Assembly: GCA_023078555.1 (NCBI GenBank)
Contig: CM041197.1
Coordinates: 9,084,842-9,148,841, forward strand
Reading direction: 5' to 3'
Length of the DNA: 64,000 nucleotides
Source: Ulva prolifera
Lineage: Eukaryota > Chlorophyta > Ulvophyceae > Ulvales > Ulvaceae
In this document: in pieces, positions 1 to 12,715 of the stretch
Position numbering within the stretch: position 1 is the first letter of the stretch
Layout: each line of letters starts with the position of its first letter
The notes under the pieces: model-generated
What the model was told of the DNA's origin: nothing
Databases searched by the model: none
Seen by the model: the letters and a program-made list of their open reading frames with translations, nothing else
Translations under genes and position numbers: made by a program

Positions 1-3000
1 ACAGGCACACACGGTCATTGCATGGCAGCCATGCAGTGGCCAGCATCCCATGTACTGGTAAATTTGCAGATAGTCCACAGACTATCATCACACCATGATG
101 GTTGCATGGACGGCTCCGAACTGCAGCAACATGCCTGTCGATCGAAACCTCCAAGTGCTACACGCTGCCTACACAGCCTCCAGGCAAGTTGTGCTGAGGG
201 CGGATATGTGCTCAGGTTGAGCAAGGGGGCCATGCAGGGGGGACCAGGAAAAATTGCAGTCTCCACGAGACCACAACAGAACTGTCAGAGGTGTTCAGCA
301 GTTGTACAGCCTGTTGTGAAGGCCGACCGTGAGCGTTGCATGCTGCACATGGACCTCCGCGGTTCCTGCGGTCTCTCTGCAGCCGACTGTGTCCTCGTTA
401 CACACATCGACCTTCGTGACAGCTTTCACTGCCCGCACTGCTTTCGCGGTGCTGCCCGCCTCGCCCCTTGGTCCATGTAACACGCGAGATGTCACGCACG
501 ATCGAGAGTTGCTCCAGCCTCCGCATATCGTGCGGTCATGGCCTGTCACCTTCTCTAGAAATCTCGCACATGAATGATGTTTCTCACACGACATGTCGCA
601 TTCCCATGGCATGCCTGCGGCTCCCAGCGCGGCGGTCACAGTCGCTCCCACCTGGCGCGGCCGCAAGTGCACATCACCACGCCACCTGCCCGCCAGGTCC
701 GAGTCTCCTGCTCCTAGCCCTGTGGCCAGCGGGTCCCATTCTATCGAGCTCCCGCTGTGCCCGCTGTCCACGAGCCCAGGGAGCATTGTAGGCCTTGGCT
801 TACCTCAGATCTCGAGATAGTCCGGTTTGTGTCCGCCCGTCCAGGTGTGCACACATCTTGAATTAAAGATGTTTAAACATCATGTACATTTGGTCAACGT
901 TGACCAAATTGTGCAGCTGCAGCTTTCCTCAACAGGTGGGCTGATCAACAGCAGACCAGTCTGCGGCCGCAGTAAGCTTTGGTGCATAAACTTCCTCCTA
1001 CAACTGCTCAGTGCTTGTCAGCTGCCACCAACCTGGAAGACTTACCTGGACAAACTACCCTAGGAGCTCCTCACAAGCATTCCACAGAGCTGGTGGCACG
1101 GGCTGTGAACTCAGAAGAAATTATTCTTCAGTTCACTCTCGTTACCTCACCGGAGGCGCCAATCAGCCATAGGCTGCCCGATCCACACAGAACACCCAGC
1201 AACACAGCATAGCTTCCACATCCAGGTGATTTGACGCTGGACACTGCTTGCAGCTGCGCCGCCTGCATCCACAACCCAGGCACCAATCACATCGCGCGTA
1301 CATTGGGGCTCTTCAAGTGGGGATGCAGCCACGCGCACGGGCGCAGCCTGCGACGGCGGCCATGCCACGTCATGTGTTTGAGCGCAAGCACCGGCGGCAG
1401 AGAATATTCTCTAACTTTCTCTAATGAAATATACGATATATCATTGCGGGAGCGTGGGGGAGAGGGTCGGTGTAGCCCCATTGCAGCAGCCCCATCCGCC
1501 GCTCTTGTATCTGCAGCACGCATGGGCCCGTTACATTGCACTGCTCGGCACATCACACACAATTCATCTGCGCAGCTGCCGGCACATGCATGGATCTCCA
1601 GCACTGTGCTTCAAGATCAACGGCGTGTGATACAAGGACAACGGCAGAGATGAGGGACCCTCGCACAGCCGGCATTCAATGCCCCATTCGGCCTGGGCCC
1701 AGTGTGCGCGGCCGCCTGCAGCAGGACTGACTAGCGCGGTATGTTGCTGTGTGTGTTTGTTCCCTTCAGTATGATTTGGCACCCGGAGTTCACGAGGTGT
1801 CTATGTTTCATGTATGTAGGGCTTGTGCTACATGTACAATCACAAGCATGTTTGCAAAGGGGCAGAGACAGGTGGCTAATGCACCGCATGAGATAAGCCA
1901 GGACTTGTAGTGCGATCAAGGGTGCTGGCTATGACATGGTGCATGGGGGCTTTGTCTTGCACATGTCATGACGGTATCAGGGTGTGGGTGTGTTTCACAG
2001 CACATCATGAAGCAGAGTGTGCTTGCCGAGCGACTCAGCACCAGCGCTGTACAGTTGCTTTGTTCTGGGGAGGGAAAACAGATGCCATGCCCTTTTTTCT
2101 GGTTGGGCCGCCCTCGCCAGGCGTCACTGCCACGCCTCGATCGCCACCGGCGCCCGGCGGAGCTTATGTCGCAATCCAGTGATTAATCGCGGTCTCAATA
2201 GTATGAGTCAATACGATATAACCTTTTTTGTTTTCAAAATTGACACTAATCGGCATGTAGAGGCTGGTCGGCAGCTGCCACACACGTCATCACGCGGTCA
2301 CGCGCCCGAGTCCGCTAGCAATCTTCTGACACTACGTCGCAGGTGCGGATGCTGCGTGGCGATAGACAATAATACCCGTTTGCCCCCGGAGGTAAAGGTT
2401 TTTCATGCTCGATGGCTGTGCCTTCAAGTCAACATCGGTATTGCACTTGTCCAACAGAAGACCGCACATGTCGAAACACGCGCGAGGGTCCATCGGTACG
2501 CTATCACAACGCTGACCGAGTCTTGGTGAAACGTTGCGAGCCAAAGCAGAAAATGGTGTTCGTGATTGCTCGGCACCAGCTGGTATTGTAGCTGTGTGTC
2601 AGGACGTACGCATGGCACGTTCTCTTTTCATGCGACGTGCGTTCCGCCCTTTTACGATACAGCATCCCTCATGGATTCATGAAAATCCTTTTAAAGTCTT
2701 GAGCTCTCAATAAGTCCACGGTTGCATAGGGCTGACGCCGCGAACATGGCGATTCCTTGCAACTTCGGTCGGTCCTCGCAGGATACTGCTCAAAGGACAG
2801 CTCCGTTTCGGATATAGTGTACATGCGAACGTTTTGATCGTGTGCAGCTGCACCGGCGTGTGCTCTCATGCATCGCGTCCGTGGCGTGGCGTCTTGGTTC
2901 GTGCGCCTTACAATGCGTCTGGAATCGCTGCGCAATTGCGTTTACCACGCGATTGTACCACCTAGTAGCATTCTCTTGGATAAGACTTTGCACTGGGTCC

Positions 3001-3584
3001 TTGTTGTGTCCGATCATAGCCTTGCTTCGTTCTCTGGTGCAATCGGGTAGCTCACACCTTTCAGGTCTCCACTGAAGCGGAGGTGCCGGATAATCGCGCC
3101 ATCATAGCTCGGTAGTGAAGGTCAAACACTCAGGTGACAGCCAGTTCGGTCGACTCATCCTTGCTCCGCTCAGGCTGCGGGTCATGTGTGCCTCGTTCGA
3201 AGTTTGTGAGTGGGTTTGCAGCGCGAGTCCGTGTGTCCTGTCTGACTCCCAGGCATTTACATGAGGTGCAAATCCACCATTCTGGCCGCTTCCTATCCTG
3301 TCTTTGTCACGTTCCAGGTTTCCTCCCATCACACTCAGCATCTTTGCTGTAGGCATGTGCTAATTATGAACATGCTTTTCCAGGCACAGAGTGATCAGTG
3401 CGGTTGGTCACAACAGCACGGGCTTGCCCTTGGATCACCGATACGGCAACCATCATGACCACGACCCGCTGCGATGGCAACAAATCGGAGAGCCTTGGCG
3501 CCTTACTGGTGAGCCAGTTGCACAACCATGGCTTCACCAACGCCACCGTGATTGTGCGTGTCACCCTCTCGTGTGATCCTGCAG
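1..3584. other. No supported gene
   Basis: Short open frames occur on both strands, but none shows a recognisable domain, and none has splice borders that join into a longer protein. The only structure I can support is the palindrome cluster at 868-909. The first exon or exons of the kinase-like gene that starts to be readable at 3585 probably lie in the right-hand part of this stretch. A GT donor at 3509 follows an ATG at 3455, but its phase does not match the next exon, so I did not join it. Confidence 0.5.
868..909. repeat. Cluster of three perfect palindromes
   Basis: Three perfect palindromes lie side by side in 42 bases: GATGTTTAAACATC (868-881), ATGTACAT (882-889) and a 22-base palindrome (888-909) centred on AACGTT. 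The last contains GGTCAA and TTGACC as inverted half-sites, which resemble plant W-box cores. No gene starts immediately beside it, so the function is unknown; a dimeric transcription-factor site or a cruciform are possible readings. Confidence 0.6.
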
Positions 3585-5870
3585 GCATCACGTGTATCAG
3601 GGAGCATGTAGGCCGAGCCAGGATTGCCAAGGTGTCTTGTGTGCAGTCAGCAACTACCGTTCATGCCCATGTGCCCCAGCGCAGCATCATGGTCATGCAC
3701 AACCTCGTGTGAGATGTGTCGGCGTGTGCAGTCTGACAAGTTTAACACGCATGGCCGGGCTGTCCACAAGGCTGACAGTCGCTCTGAGGAGAGAGTCGCG
3801 ATCCGTTCGTATGTGGCCAACGACGCTATGAAAAAAGAAGCAGCACGGGAGGTCATGAGGCTCAGGTGCTTTGCCCCCTCACCCCTCTCTCACGTCCGCG
3901 CCATGCCGCCAGCCACGACACAGGCAGGGTGGTCTCATCTAACGTCACACGGTCACCCAGCCTCGTCAGCGGTGAGTGCTATGTTTGATCTACCAAGACA
4001 AGTGCTGATAGTATCATGGGGTGCTCTTCCATACAATGGCCCAAGCCCTTGCAATGTGTGTGAGCAGCGCCGTGTGCTGTGCAGCGAGCTGCACCACCCT
4101 CACATCGTGCAGCCCAAGTCCCTCATCCGCACGCCAGACTTCCTGTGCATCGTGACGGAGTATGCGAACGGAGGGGACCTCTTCCGTATGGTCCGCCGCG
4201 GCGGCGCTCACGGCCTCCCGGTGCCGGCCGCGCGCTTCCTCTTCCAGCAGCTCATCCTCGCGCTCGAGTTCTGCCACTCCGTTGACATCTACATCCGCAA
4301 CATCAACCCCTCGAACCTGCTCATCTTCTGGAATGACAAGGGAATGCCGATCCTGAAGATCTCGGACTTCCACGTCGCGAAGGACGTCCGGCTGCAGGTG
4401 CGGCGCCCGGACATGCGTGGCGCAGCCGCGGCCGGACATCACTCCAGCTGTGCCTTGCTGCCCGACAGTGTCATGTGCACAAAGCCGGCACCGCTGCTAT
4501 GCGGCCGCACCCGCACTACCCGCAGTCATATAATGGTCCTGGATTTTGGAGTTTTCATTGTCCGAATGGATACGGCTATGTAATCATGCATACATACATT
4601 TGTGTGATTTGCGTGTGTATTCCTGGCAACGGCTCGCTGCCCGGCCTCTGTCCTGTGTAACTACATACATACATCCTCTGTCCTTTGTAACTACATACAT
4701 ACATCATGCTGTGCCGTGCTTTGTTTGTGACGAATGCTCTGCGCCGGTTGAGTGTGGCGTTGTGCAAGGCGAATGCTCTTGTGCTCCGTGCGGGGCTTCA
4801 ATCTTTGGCTGGCATCACCGGCCGAGCTGTGGTACGTGCTCGTGCCTGGCCTAGTGCCATGACTGCGTGAGTGGATTTGCGTGTTTGTTCCTGACAACGG
4901 CTCGCTGCCCGGCCTCTGTCCTTTGTCACTACATACATCATGCGAACGCATTGCGCAGCTTGCTGGAGTACACAGTGCCCTGGCGTATGTGCCCTGGCGT
5001 ATGCGCTCACCGTCCGGCGTGCACCGACAGGCGCGCTTCCCATGCAGGGTCCTGCACAGACGCCGGTGGTTGCGACTATGTACACCTGCCCGCACATGAT
5101 CCGCCAGGCCGGGAAGAGCCTTGCTGAGTGGAAGGACCTCGCGCCAGTGTGCGACGTGTGGTCGGCCGTGGTGACGCTCTACTTCCTGCTCACCGGCCGC
5201 TGGCCCTTCTCCAAGGAGCAGATCATCGCGTGGGCTTCTACGCCGGAGGCGGACTGGAAGGACGACGAGCAGGCGATGGAAGGTGTGCTGTCGTCTGCGA
5301 GCTGTGTTTCGCGGTCCTGGACGCCCTGCTCGGTTGAGCCTTGGTGGTATTGCGTGCAAGCGAACTGCAGGTTGCCGATGTGGGTGATCCTGCTTGGCCT
5401 GCTCTGCGTGTTGGAACAGTGCTTGGGGGTATGGCACGCGGTATACCAGAAAGGCGATCTCGCCTTTTCTGCCCGGCATTGACGCCTCACAGCTTGCAGG
5501 CATCGCCAAGTCGGACCTGCCGGTGGACGTCGTGGACCTGTTCAAGAACTTGTTTGCTGGCGGTTCCAAGAGCGTGAAGGAGTTCAAGAAGTCTTGCCCG
5601 AGCATCAAATACATCAGCACGATGGAATGGTTCAAGGAGGACCTGCCTGCAGAGGCCGGAACCATGACTGAGGTGTACAAGAAGAAAACCGCCATGCGGC
5701 GGAAATCCCCGGCGCTGCAGCGGCTCAAGGGGCTGGTTGAAAAGATCACTGCCACGCCAGACAGCAAGCTGACCCCCGCCGCAGGGAAGGCTGGGAACCA
5801 GGTGGCAGCTCCGGGTTCATCCAACAAGGCGCCGGCCGCAGGCTCGAATGCCGCAGGGATGCATGCATGA
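3585..5870 (+). CDS. SnRK2-like protein kinase fold, predicted catalytically dead (5' exons missing)
   Basis: Predicted exons are 3585-3631, 3732-3865, 4085-4397, 5060-5282 and 5500-5870; all introns are GT/AG and the phases agree from the second listed exon on. The order matches SnRK2 kinases: N-lobe with VAIR in place of VAIK, an ELHHPHIV helix, the hinge VTEYANGGDLF, an FFQQLI-like helix (FLFQQLI), catalytic and magnesium loops, an activation segment (TPVVATMYTCPH), helix F (DVWSAVVTLYFLLTGRWPF), and a tail ending MEWFKEDLP that resembles the SnRK2 WFLKNLP end. Catalytic residues are replaced: HRD reads IRN (Asn codon 4299-4301), the following Lys is Asn, and DFG reads DFH (4365-4373). The glycine loop (HVGRARIAK) is degenerate and its small exon is the least certain. 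The acceptor at 5048 is an in-frame alternative to 5060. The true start lies upstream and was not found. A scaffold or regulatory role is inferred. Confidence 0.6.
4606..4938. repeat. Direct repeat inside kinase intron
   Basis: A segment of about 65 bases at 4606-4674 (core CGGCTCGCTGCCCGGCCTCT) recurs at 4874-4938 with a few differences, within the intron 4398-5059. Both copies run into ACTACATACAT tails, and a short extra CATACATACAT unit follows the first. This is a local duplication without coding potential. Confidence 0.6.
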
Positions 5871-7290
5871 CCACCCGCGAGCACTGCGAGCTGGACACGT
5901 GCGTGATCCCGGTGCGCAGAAAGAGGCACACACCACCGTGCCGTGGGCGACTGTGCAGCAGGCTGTGGCTGTATTGGTGGGTGTGGGGCGGCTCGGCAGC
6001 CGGTTCAGGTGCGACTTCAGGAGAGTGTTGCTGACCTGGTTTACTTGATGCCACCTTCACCACCGCAGACCCTCTGTTCAGCAGCTGCGCAGCCGCTCCG
6101 GCTGCAGCCCATGCAGCAGGCAGACCTTCTGTCCGCGAGGGTGGGGCTGCTGTGGGGAGTGGGGTGGTGCGGGGGGCTCGCTGCATACCGGGGTCTCTCA
6201 TATGCCCATGGGTGAGAGGAGGTGAGTGACTAGCATACACAGCCCGGCAAGGCGCAGCCAACTCGTAGCTTGGTGCGAGCAGAGAGCACAAACGGGCGAG
6301 TCAGTTGGCAGTTTCGGGGTGGCGTGACCAGTGTAATCTACATGTTCTTATGGAAATGAATTAGTGCGCATTTTGTTCCGTCACTGTGAGTGGAATGGGA
6401 ATAGGACATCTGTGACACTGCAGAGGGAGCGGCTGCCACCTCTGCAGTGGGTGAAAGAGTGTTTGGTTTAAGGTAGCTGTTTCAGTCACTTGGATGGGGT
6501 GCATCATGACAGCATGGTTGGGGGGGGTCATGGCAATGCAGACGTCCAGCGGAGCTGTTGGTAGAGGTCGCGGGGTGAGGAAGGAGAAATGCAGCTGGGT
6601 AGGGGTTGACTTGATTGGAGAGACACGAAGCGATCGGGTACATAGCCCGGGTCTGCCTGCCATGCGTGGCAGCAATGCTGCAATTGCGGAGGAGCTGTGT
6701 GCTGCTTTGTGATGGTGCTCACTAGCACACTGCATGTGGCTGGTGGGTACTCACTAGCAGACTGGATGAGGCTGGTGGGTCTGTAAGAATACAATACATG
6801 TGTGTTGTGTAAAACCATTGGCTGCTCAGATATGAAAGAGTGAGCATTTGTTCACAGTGTGTGTGGCCACAACTGCAACCAGAACGATGGTATGTAGAAC
6901 CAAGTGCAGACTTGCTGCCTAGCAGCACACAGCTCCATTGGCTGCTATGGAGCGTATCAGAGACTCTTCCAACAGCTTGCATGAGACGAAATGCTCTTGC
7001 ACTTTTCAGGCGCTTTGCATAATAGTCGCATTGCTGCCCGCCTTGCTGCCTGTTTCGTTACACAAAGAGCCATACGGACCTGTGCGGTGCCATGAAAACA
7101 TGGTGCATTGGGTGGAACACATTAAGTGGTAACCACCACAACGCTGAACTGGTACACACGTCACATGCTGATACTTTTGCATATGGAGCCGCAGCCTTTG
7201 TAAATTGTCTGAAGGTGTGATGCAGGCTCGAGTTTGAAGGACTTGCCAGCGTGGCATGTACCACGCGTAGCGCAACGCGTTCTCAGTCCT

Positions 7291-7340
7291 CACACCGCCT
7301 CACACCACTTCACACCTCCTCACACCTCTTCACACCGGCT
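7291..7340. repeat. 10-bp minisatellite, five units
   Basis: Five tandem decamers share the core CACACC followed by variable GCCT, ACTT, TCCT, TCTT and GGCT. There is no coding context. Confidence 0.7.
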
Positions 7341-9040
7341 TATCATGATTAATGTCATCGTCGATCAAGCCGATGTGCTTTGTGAAACATGCATGTCCTC
7401 CCTCGGATCTTCCGGTGGAGTCAAGAATGCCATATAGAATGCGAGGTGTGATGCGAGTTGGGCGATGGCTGCCTGTAGCTGCCTGTAGCTGGCGGTCTGG
7501 ACTGCAGGCAGTATTGCGTCCTCGCCTTTGTCCATGCGGCGGATACATGTTGGTACAGAAGAGTGAACGGGTCAGCGTACGCACAACACACCATCATGCC
7601 TCCGAATCACATGTGGCTTTGCATGGCATGTGGCGCCGTCGCCTCTACACAACGTATTGCTGCTCGCTCGTGCCCACCTCGGCCATTTGTCGGGAACAGC
7701 TTGCGAGCCTTCCTGTGGCATGCCGTGCATCTCCCTTGTTTCGGGTGATTCCAGTCTGCCTCCCACATGATCCAATTGGATGGTGCCATATACCGCATGC
7801 CGGTACGGTACTTTAGCCGACCACCGACAGCCTGCCCTGCGCTGTTGATAGTGGCAAAGTGGTAACGGAGAAGACATATCGCTCATCTGACGCAGTCTTG
7901 ATGTGAGAGAAATCAGACGGTAGCAGGTTAGGCGGAGGTGTGCAGCCGGCTTTTGCAGGCTTTGCCGTCCTGTGACAGGACTCCTGTCGTCGCGAGCATC
8001 GATAATTGCAGGCCTCGAAATAGCTAACATCGCAAGCCTGCGTGAAAGATACTTGATGGCGTATCAAGAGGACTGCACGAGTGGTATGCGTCGGTGTATG
8101 GCGCTGTATTTCCAAATGGCCGTGTGCGGATGTCACACCTGTTCTTCCTCGATGGCTGGCACGGGTGCTGCAGCTGCCACGCCCGCCCAGCTCTGCAGCC
8201 ATGTCGTAGTTACCTGCTGCTGTTGTATGGGGATCTGGTCCTGAGCGTTGTGCGCCGTGTATGCTCGACCCAGTAGCACTACATCGATTGACCCAGGCAC
8301 TGGAGCTACTTCCATCTGCGTGGACATGCCAACATGAAAGGATATGCGCATGTCACTGAGTGGTCATCCAACATCAGTTAACACCACTGCGTCACGAGTT
8401 GGGGCTGGGGGTGAGACACAGGCAGCAGTGGCTCTACAATGCGAGCCTCCTTGCAGGAGACCAGAGCCTATGCTGCAGGTCCATGCCGTGATGTGGGGCA
8501 CCTGCGTCCTGATCGCCATGCGTGCCGTACGCTTAAAAACTATCTTTAATAATAATGCTGCTGTGCTGGCACAGACCGTGACAGTAGCCCGCCTCATGAC
8601 CTGTGGCCTACGAGCAACGGCGCATTGAAACGCGACAAGCACAGCTGGGCATATGCGAATGAGATAGTGCAAACCGGGTGCGGGCCACTGCCATCATCCG
8701 ATTGTTAAGGGCATCAGTGCTTGCCCCATGCGGAGTCACCACGTGCTCTCCTGCGCAGCTGACAAGACCTTGGGCACTTTCGTGGCAGAGCACATGCATG
8801 GTAGAGCACAGTGCCATAGCATAGGTACATCTGCATGTACAGAGCACAATGCAATAACAAACGGAGGATAGAACGGCGAGGTGCGCGTCGATGTCCACAT
8901 GGACGCTGGAGACTCCCATGCCCAGCATGCAACAAGACAGCAAAGCCTGTGGAGCGCAGTGGACTTGTTCCACAGCCTGTATACTTTGCAGGCGCATGAC
9001 AGGCACTGGCATGCGTGCAGGGTCCTGCGTGCAGGCGCCT

Positions 9041-9104
9041 TGATGCCCTCTCGCCAGTGTCGTGTGTGCATGCAACCGCGCTCCCACGCTGTGCAGCAGC
9101 GAGG
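9041..9104 (-). repeat. Dispersed repeat, minus-strand copy
   Basis: Reading the minus strand gives a sequence of about 62 bases containing GCATGCACACACGACACTGG. It recurs with about 85-90% identity on the plus strand at 17971-18032. The two copies also translate similarly (CTHDTGE.ASRR). This is an unclassified low-copy repeat. Confidence 0.5.
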
Positions 9105-9523
9105 TCGTAGATCAACAGATACTAGATGTGATCAAATGATTGGCTTTGACAATGCAGGCCTCTAGATAAGGGCTGTGCTGCAAGTGATGGTAACTTTTGG
9201 TCACTCCCAAAACGCTGCCCCTGCTGAAAGCGTGCCCGGTTGTATCTGAATCTGCCGAATCTTCCGAAAAAGACTCTGAATCGGCCGTCACGTGTTTTTT
9301 GTCACAGGCGAGTCGACACTACAATGCCCTTGCTACTTCTTCATGATCGCTATTGCACTCCACTGAAAGCAACAGTACAACACACCGAGCGGCCCGCATG
9401 CACACGCGGCCTTTCGCATGCTCCTGGCGCGGTGCTACCCCACTTTGCGGGCCGTCCCACCACAGCCCTGCCTCCCTCAGTGCTGTCGCTTCCGCCACGC
9501 AGACGCGAGGACTGCCAACGCAT

Positions 9524-11169
9524 CTACCGCACCGCAACGCCGTCCCACACGAGTCCGCGGTCCCACTCCCAGCCCACCTCCGCCTTCACAGCGTACTGCG
9601 CCATCTCCTCCGCCGTCAGCAGGCACACCCCCTTCGTCCGCAGCTCAGCCGACGCCCGGAGCAGCCCCGGGACATCGTCCACCGGCTGCTCGGCGAGAGT
9701 GCCGACATGCATGGCGACCGCGGCGGAGAACGCGCCGGCGCCGGTCGTGTTGTATGCGACGTCTGCGGTGGCTGCGCCACCGTCCAGCAGCGCCTGCACA
9801 TGCGTCATGCGCTGCAGCATGAGGCTCAGGACGGCCTCGGCGGTGCCGTCGGCGGCGACGGAGGCAACGACAGCCGGGGAGAGGGTGCGGGGGTCGTTGG
9901 GGGCGGCGGCGGCAGCGAAGCGGCAGCCGCGGGGCACCCACGTGGCGGCAGTTTGCATGCATAGTGTGTCGAGGTCGGCATAGACGCCGCCATGGTGGAG
10001 GAGGAGCATGAACCTGCAGGCCAGGGGGAGGTGGGGCCAGGGTCGGCGCGTAGTCGGGGCAGGCACTGGCGCACGGCGATGATGGCGCTGGAGCGCCAGC
10101 AGGAGGGTATGCCGTCATGGTACCTGTGCATATATACACAGATACCAAGGACATGGGCCATTGTCTGGCAGAGCACTGTCAGCTATCAACAGGATGGCTT
10201 GCCACGGAGAACGGTGGATCTGTGTGCAATCTGATTCACTTCAATCTCGGAATCGTGTGAGGGCGTGAGCATGCCAACCCCCCGCCCTAGAGCCCTCGGA
10301 AAATCTGGGAATGCGAAATAGTCAAGGGCTCGGGCGACTGCATGAGATCACGTTCATTCGGAGCTGGCAATATTCTCTTCAGCATACGGCTGAGGAGGTC
10401 CAGATTAACTTGTTGCACGGCAGAGCACCCATCCAAGTGCCCCTCGGATCGGGGAATGCCCAGACACAGGTCGAATCGCATGCAGCCGAATGTGAGCATG
10501 CAGTATGATTCATGAAGCAGGTTCCAGGATGCACTGGTAGGTGCAGGCCACCTGGGTCACCGCGGCATGGTCAAGAGGGCATCCTCGAGCGCACCGGAAG
10601 ACGTCGACGCGCATCTGGTCCAGCGGCATTGCCTCGAACAACTCAACAACGTCTTCCTTAAACTGCTGCCGGACGAACTTGTGCATCTCCACCTTGTCCA
10701 ACAGAAAGTGGTCCCATTTCGGGTTGGTGATGGTCCACGAGCCGAACAACGTCGCCGTGGCGAGCGAGTTTCCATCGTAACGCCGCGCAGACTGCCATAT
10801 CTTCAGAGGTATGGTGACTTGCATGCGGTCGTCTAGCGTAGGCGTCATTGCCCTTGCAACGCTCCCGAGGTAGGCCCCGAGCTCTTCTGTTGCTGCGGCA
10901 CCTGGTGCTGCGGCGTCGTCTGCCGAGACAGCGGAAGCTGAACCCGCGTACGTGAATTTATGACCGAGTCGAGTCAGCTTTTGCAGGACGTCGGCAAGGA
11001 GCTCGGCGTCCGACGGCTCCCCGAAGCGACACGGCATCTGCTCCAGCACAGCGCCCGAGATGGAGGTGAAGCAAAGCGCCCCCACAATGAGCACCACCGC
11101 ACAAAGGACAGCATATACAAGCTCTCTCTTGATTGCAAGGGTTTTCCTGCGCGTAGGGAGCAAGGGCAT
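9524..11169 (-). CDS. GT32/OCH1-type glycosyltransferase, type II membrane protein
   Basis: Two exons, complement of 10595-11169 and 9524-10013, are separated by a 581-bp GT/AG intron and give 354 residues. Residues about 17-41 form one hydrophobic segment after a basic stretch (RRKTLAIKREL), a signal anchor typical of Golgi type II enzymes. The fold follows the GT32 order: IPLKIWQSAR (compare IPK-IWQ), SWTITNPKWDHFLLD, and MRVDVFRFMLLLHHGGVYADLD with the metal/nucleotide-sugar DxD at residues 205-207. The intron splits the VDVFR/FMLLL block at phase 2, exactly where the plus-strand paralogue is split, which supports both models. By family it should transfer a hexose from a nucleotide sugar to a glycan in the Golgi; the substrate cannot be read. 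It lies head-to-head with the paralogue at 12716. The start is the first ATG before the signal anchor. Confidence 0.8.
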
Positions 11170-12715
11170 CGCTGTAGTCGCGCTGGACTAGCGCAGCAGC
11201 TGTCGGTGTACACTTGGAAGCCCTTCTTCACTGCAAAGGCATCTGCATGCCGAAGCGGCCATAGGCAGACTCAATCCGACAATATGCTTTATGGTGCGCG
11301 ATTCAGCGTATACGGCACCCAGCATTCCGCGATGTCTGCCTACGTGCGTGCTTGTCAGCCGATCGAGGACAGTCTGTAGCAGGCTCTGCTACACGCAGAT
11401 GTGCATTTCCTTGGTATTGCTCCGTGTCAGACCCTCATGTCTTGGTGTTGGAAGCATGGCTGCAGTTGCCGCATCGACGGGCTTCATGACGCTTGCCTCG
11501 CAACGCACTCCTGTAGCATCGCACCGCGGTGCACCGATTGTGAGTAGAGGGAGGTCTTCGAAGACGTCACCGCGTACTTTTATGTCTCGGTCATGCCAGT
11601 ACCACCTCACGCCCAAGATCGACATGCAGTTCCACGCATGCGTACAGCTTTGTACGTCCGTGTCCGGGAAGCTGACGGTAAGATGACTCCAAATTTGCCA
11701 GGATGTTCAAGTTACACAGCGTGATGTGCACACCATTCCACAGCTTTCAATCTTGCGGGAAAAAATGACGACTCGTTTCGATAGCCGTCGTGTTTCTGCC
11801 AAAACTTCTCAACTCCGACATGGTATAGATCTGTACAGGGAGCCATGGCATCCTCGCGTCGGAGAGCACACCGACACTCGCTCCGTTCGCCGTCGAATTT
11901 TTGCCACTTCGATTCGGAATGTGGCGGGGTACCGACCGGTTTGTAGAGCACACTGTGAAAATAGCACAGTGTGCTCCGCATCCCGCCAGGAGTTCCGCCG
12001 AAATAACACTCGCACTACAATCAAGGCCGCTACGGATCGGCAAAAAAATAGGCTGGAATCAGGCTGCTTCAGCGGTCGCAGTTCGCGGGCACTATGCACG
12101 TGCACGCAACGAGAGGGCTTGGCCGCTCGCATATGTACATAGCTGCAGCTAGATATCTCGGAGAGATCGTCAATATCAAAACGTTCATGGCCTTGCAGCT
12201 TCGCGAAGTATCCTTGCATTTGGTGTGGCACGCGACCTGCGGTCTGCAACCGTTACATGCAGCGGCACGCGCGATGTATCGCATGGCCTGATATACGGCG
12301 TGATGAGCATATAATGACATTGTTGTTTGGTGCCCTGAGGCGGGACGCGGGCGCACTTTTGGGACTGTGCTTTTGCGGTGGCAGTTCACGCGTGCGAGGC
12401 GCCCACAATTCCCAGGGGGCAGCGCGGGGGTTGGGCGGGGGTCAGTTCGTGTACGCGAGCGGTCTGTGATGCGTGTGCACAATCGCTCTTGCTCGTGTTT
12501 TCCGTTGGGGAAAGCGTAATACATGAAATCAGCTCCGCACGTGCTGCTGTTCATCTCGCAGGACTTGCGCAGCTGACTAGTCTGGGCATGTTGATGATCC
12601 AGAACTCCTTGGTCGATATCGTCGCCACGACCGCGCTTCCAACGCATGCGCACTGACTCTTCAGTGCGGCTTCGAATTTAGCAGTACGGTCGTCTCCGCA
12701 CTCTACCAAACGGTA
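11170..12715. other. Divergent intergenic region of the two GT32 genes
   Basis: This 1.5-kb stretch separates the 5' ends of two divergent paralogues and should hold both promoters. I see no protein domain. A perfect 12-bp inverted repeat lies at 11946-11976. I could not identify a convincing TATA box at a definable distance from either start. Confidence 0.5.
11946..11976. repeat. Perfect 12-bp inverted repeat with 7-nt loop
   Basis: GAGCACACTGTG is followed by AAAATAG and then its exact complement CACAGTGTGCTC. It can form a hairpin or act as a dimeric binding site. It sits near the middle of the intergenic region shared by the two divergent GT32 genes. No U-tract follows, so it is not a simple terminator. 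Confidence 0.7.

Larger units (their letters stand above)
5871..9523. other. No supported gene
   Basis: Between the kinase stop and the minus-strand glycosyltransferase stop I find only short open frames without domains or consistent splicing. It contains a five-unit minisatellite (7291-7340) and one arm of a dispersed inverted repeat (9041-9104). Exons of an unrecognised gene cannot be excluded. Confidence 0.5.

Noticed and set aside
295..786. Minus-strand ORF of 163 codons
   Set aside because: No recognisable domain, no splice partner, and unremarkable composition for GC-rich noncoding DNA.
1107..1134. Imperfect hairpin GAAGAA-ATTA-TTCTTC with outer pairing
   Set aside because: It needs a bulge to extend beyond 6 bp and has no context; chance is a sufficient explanation.
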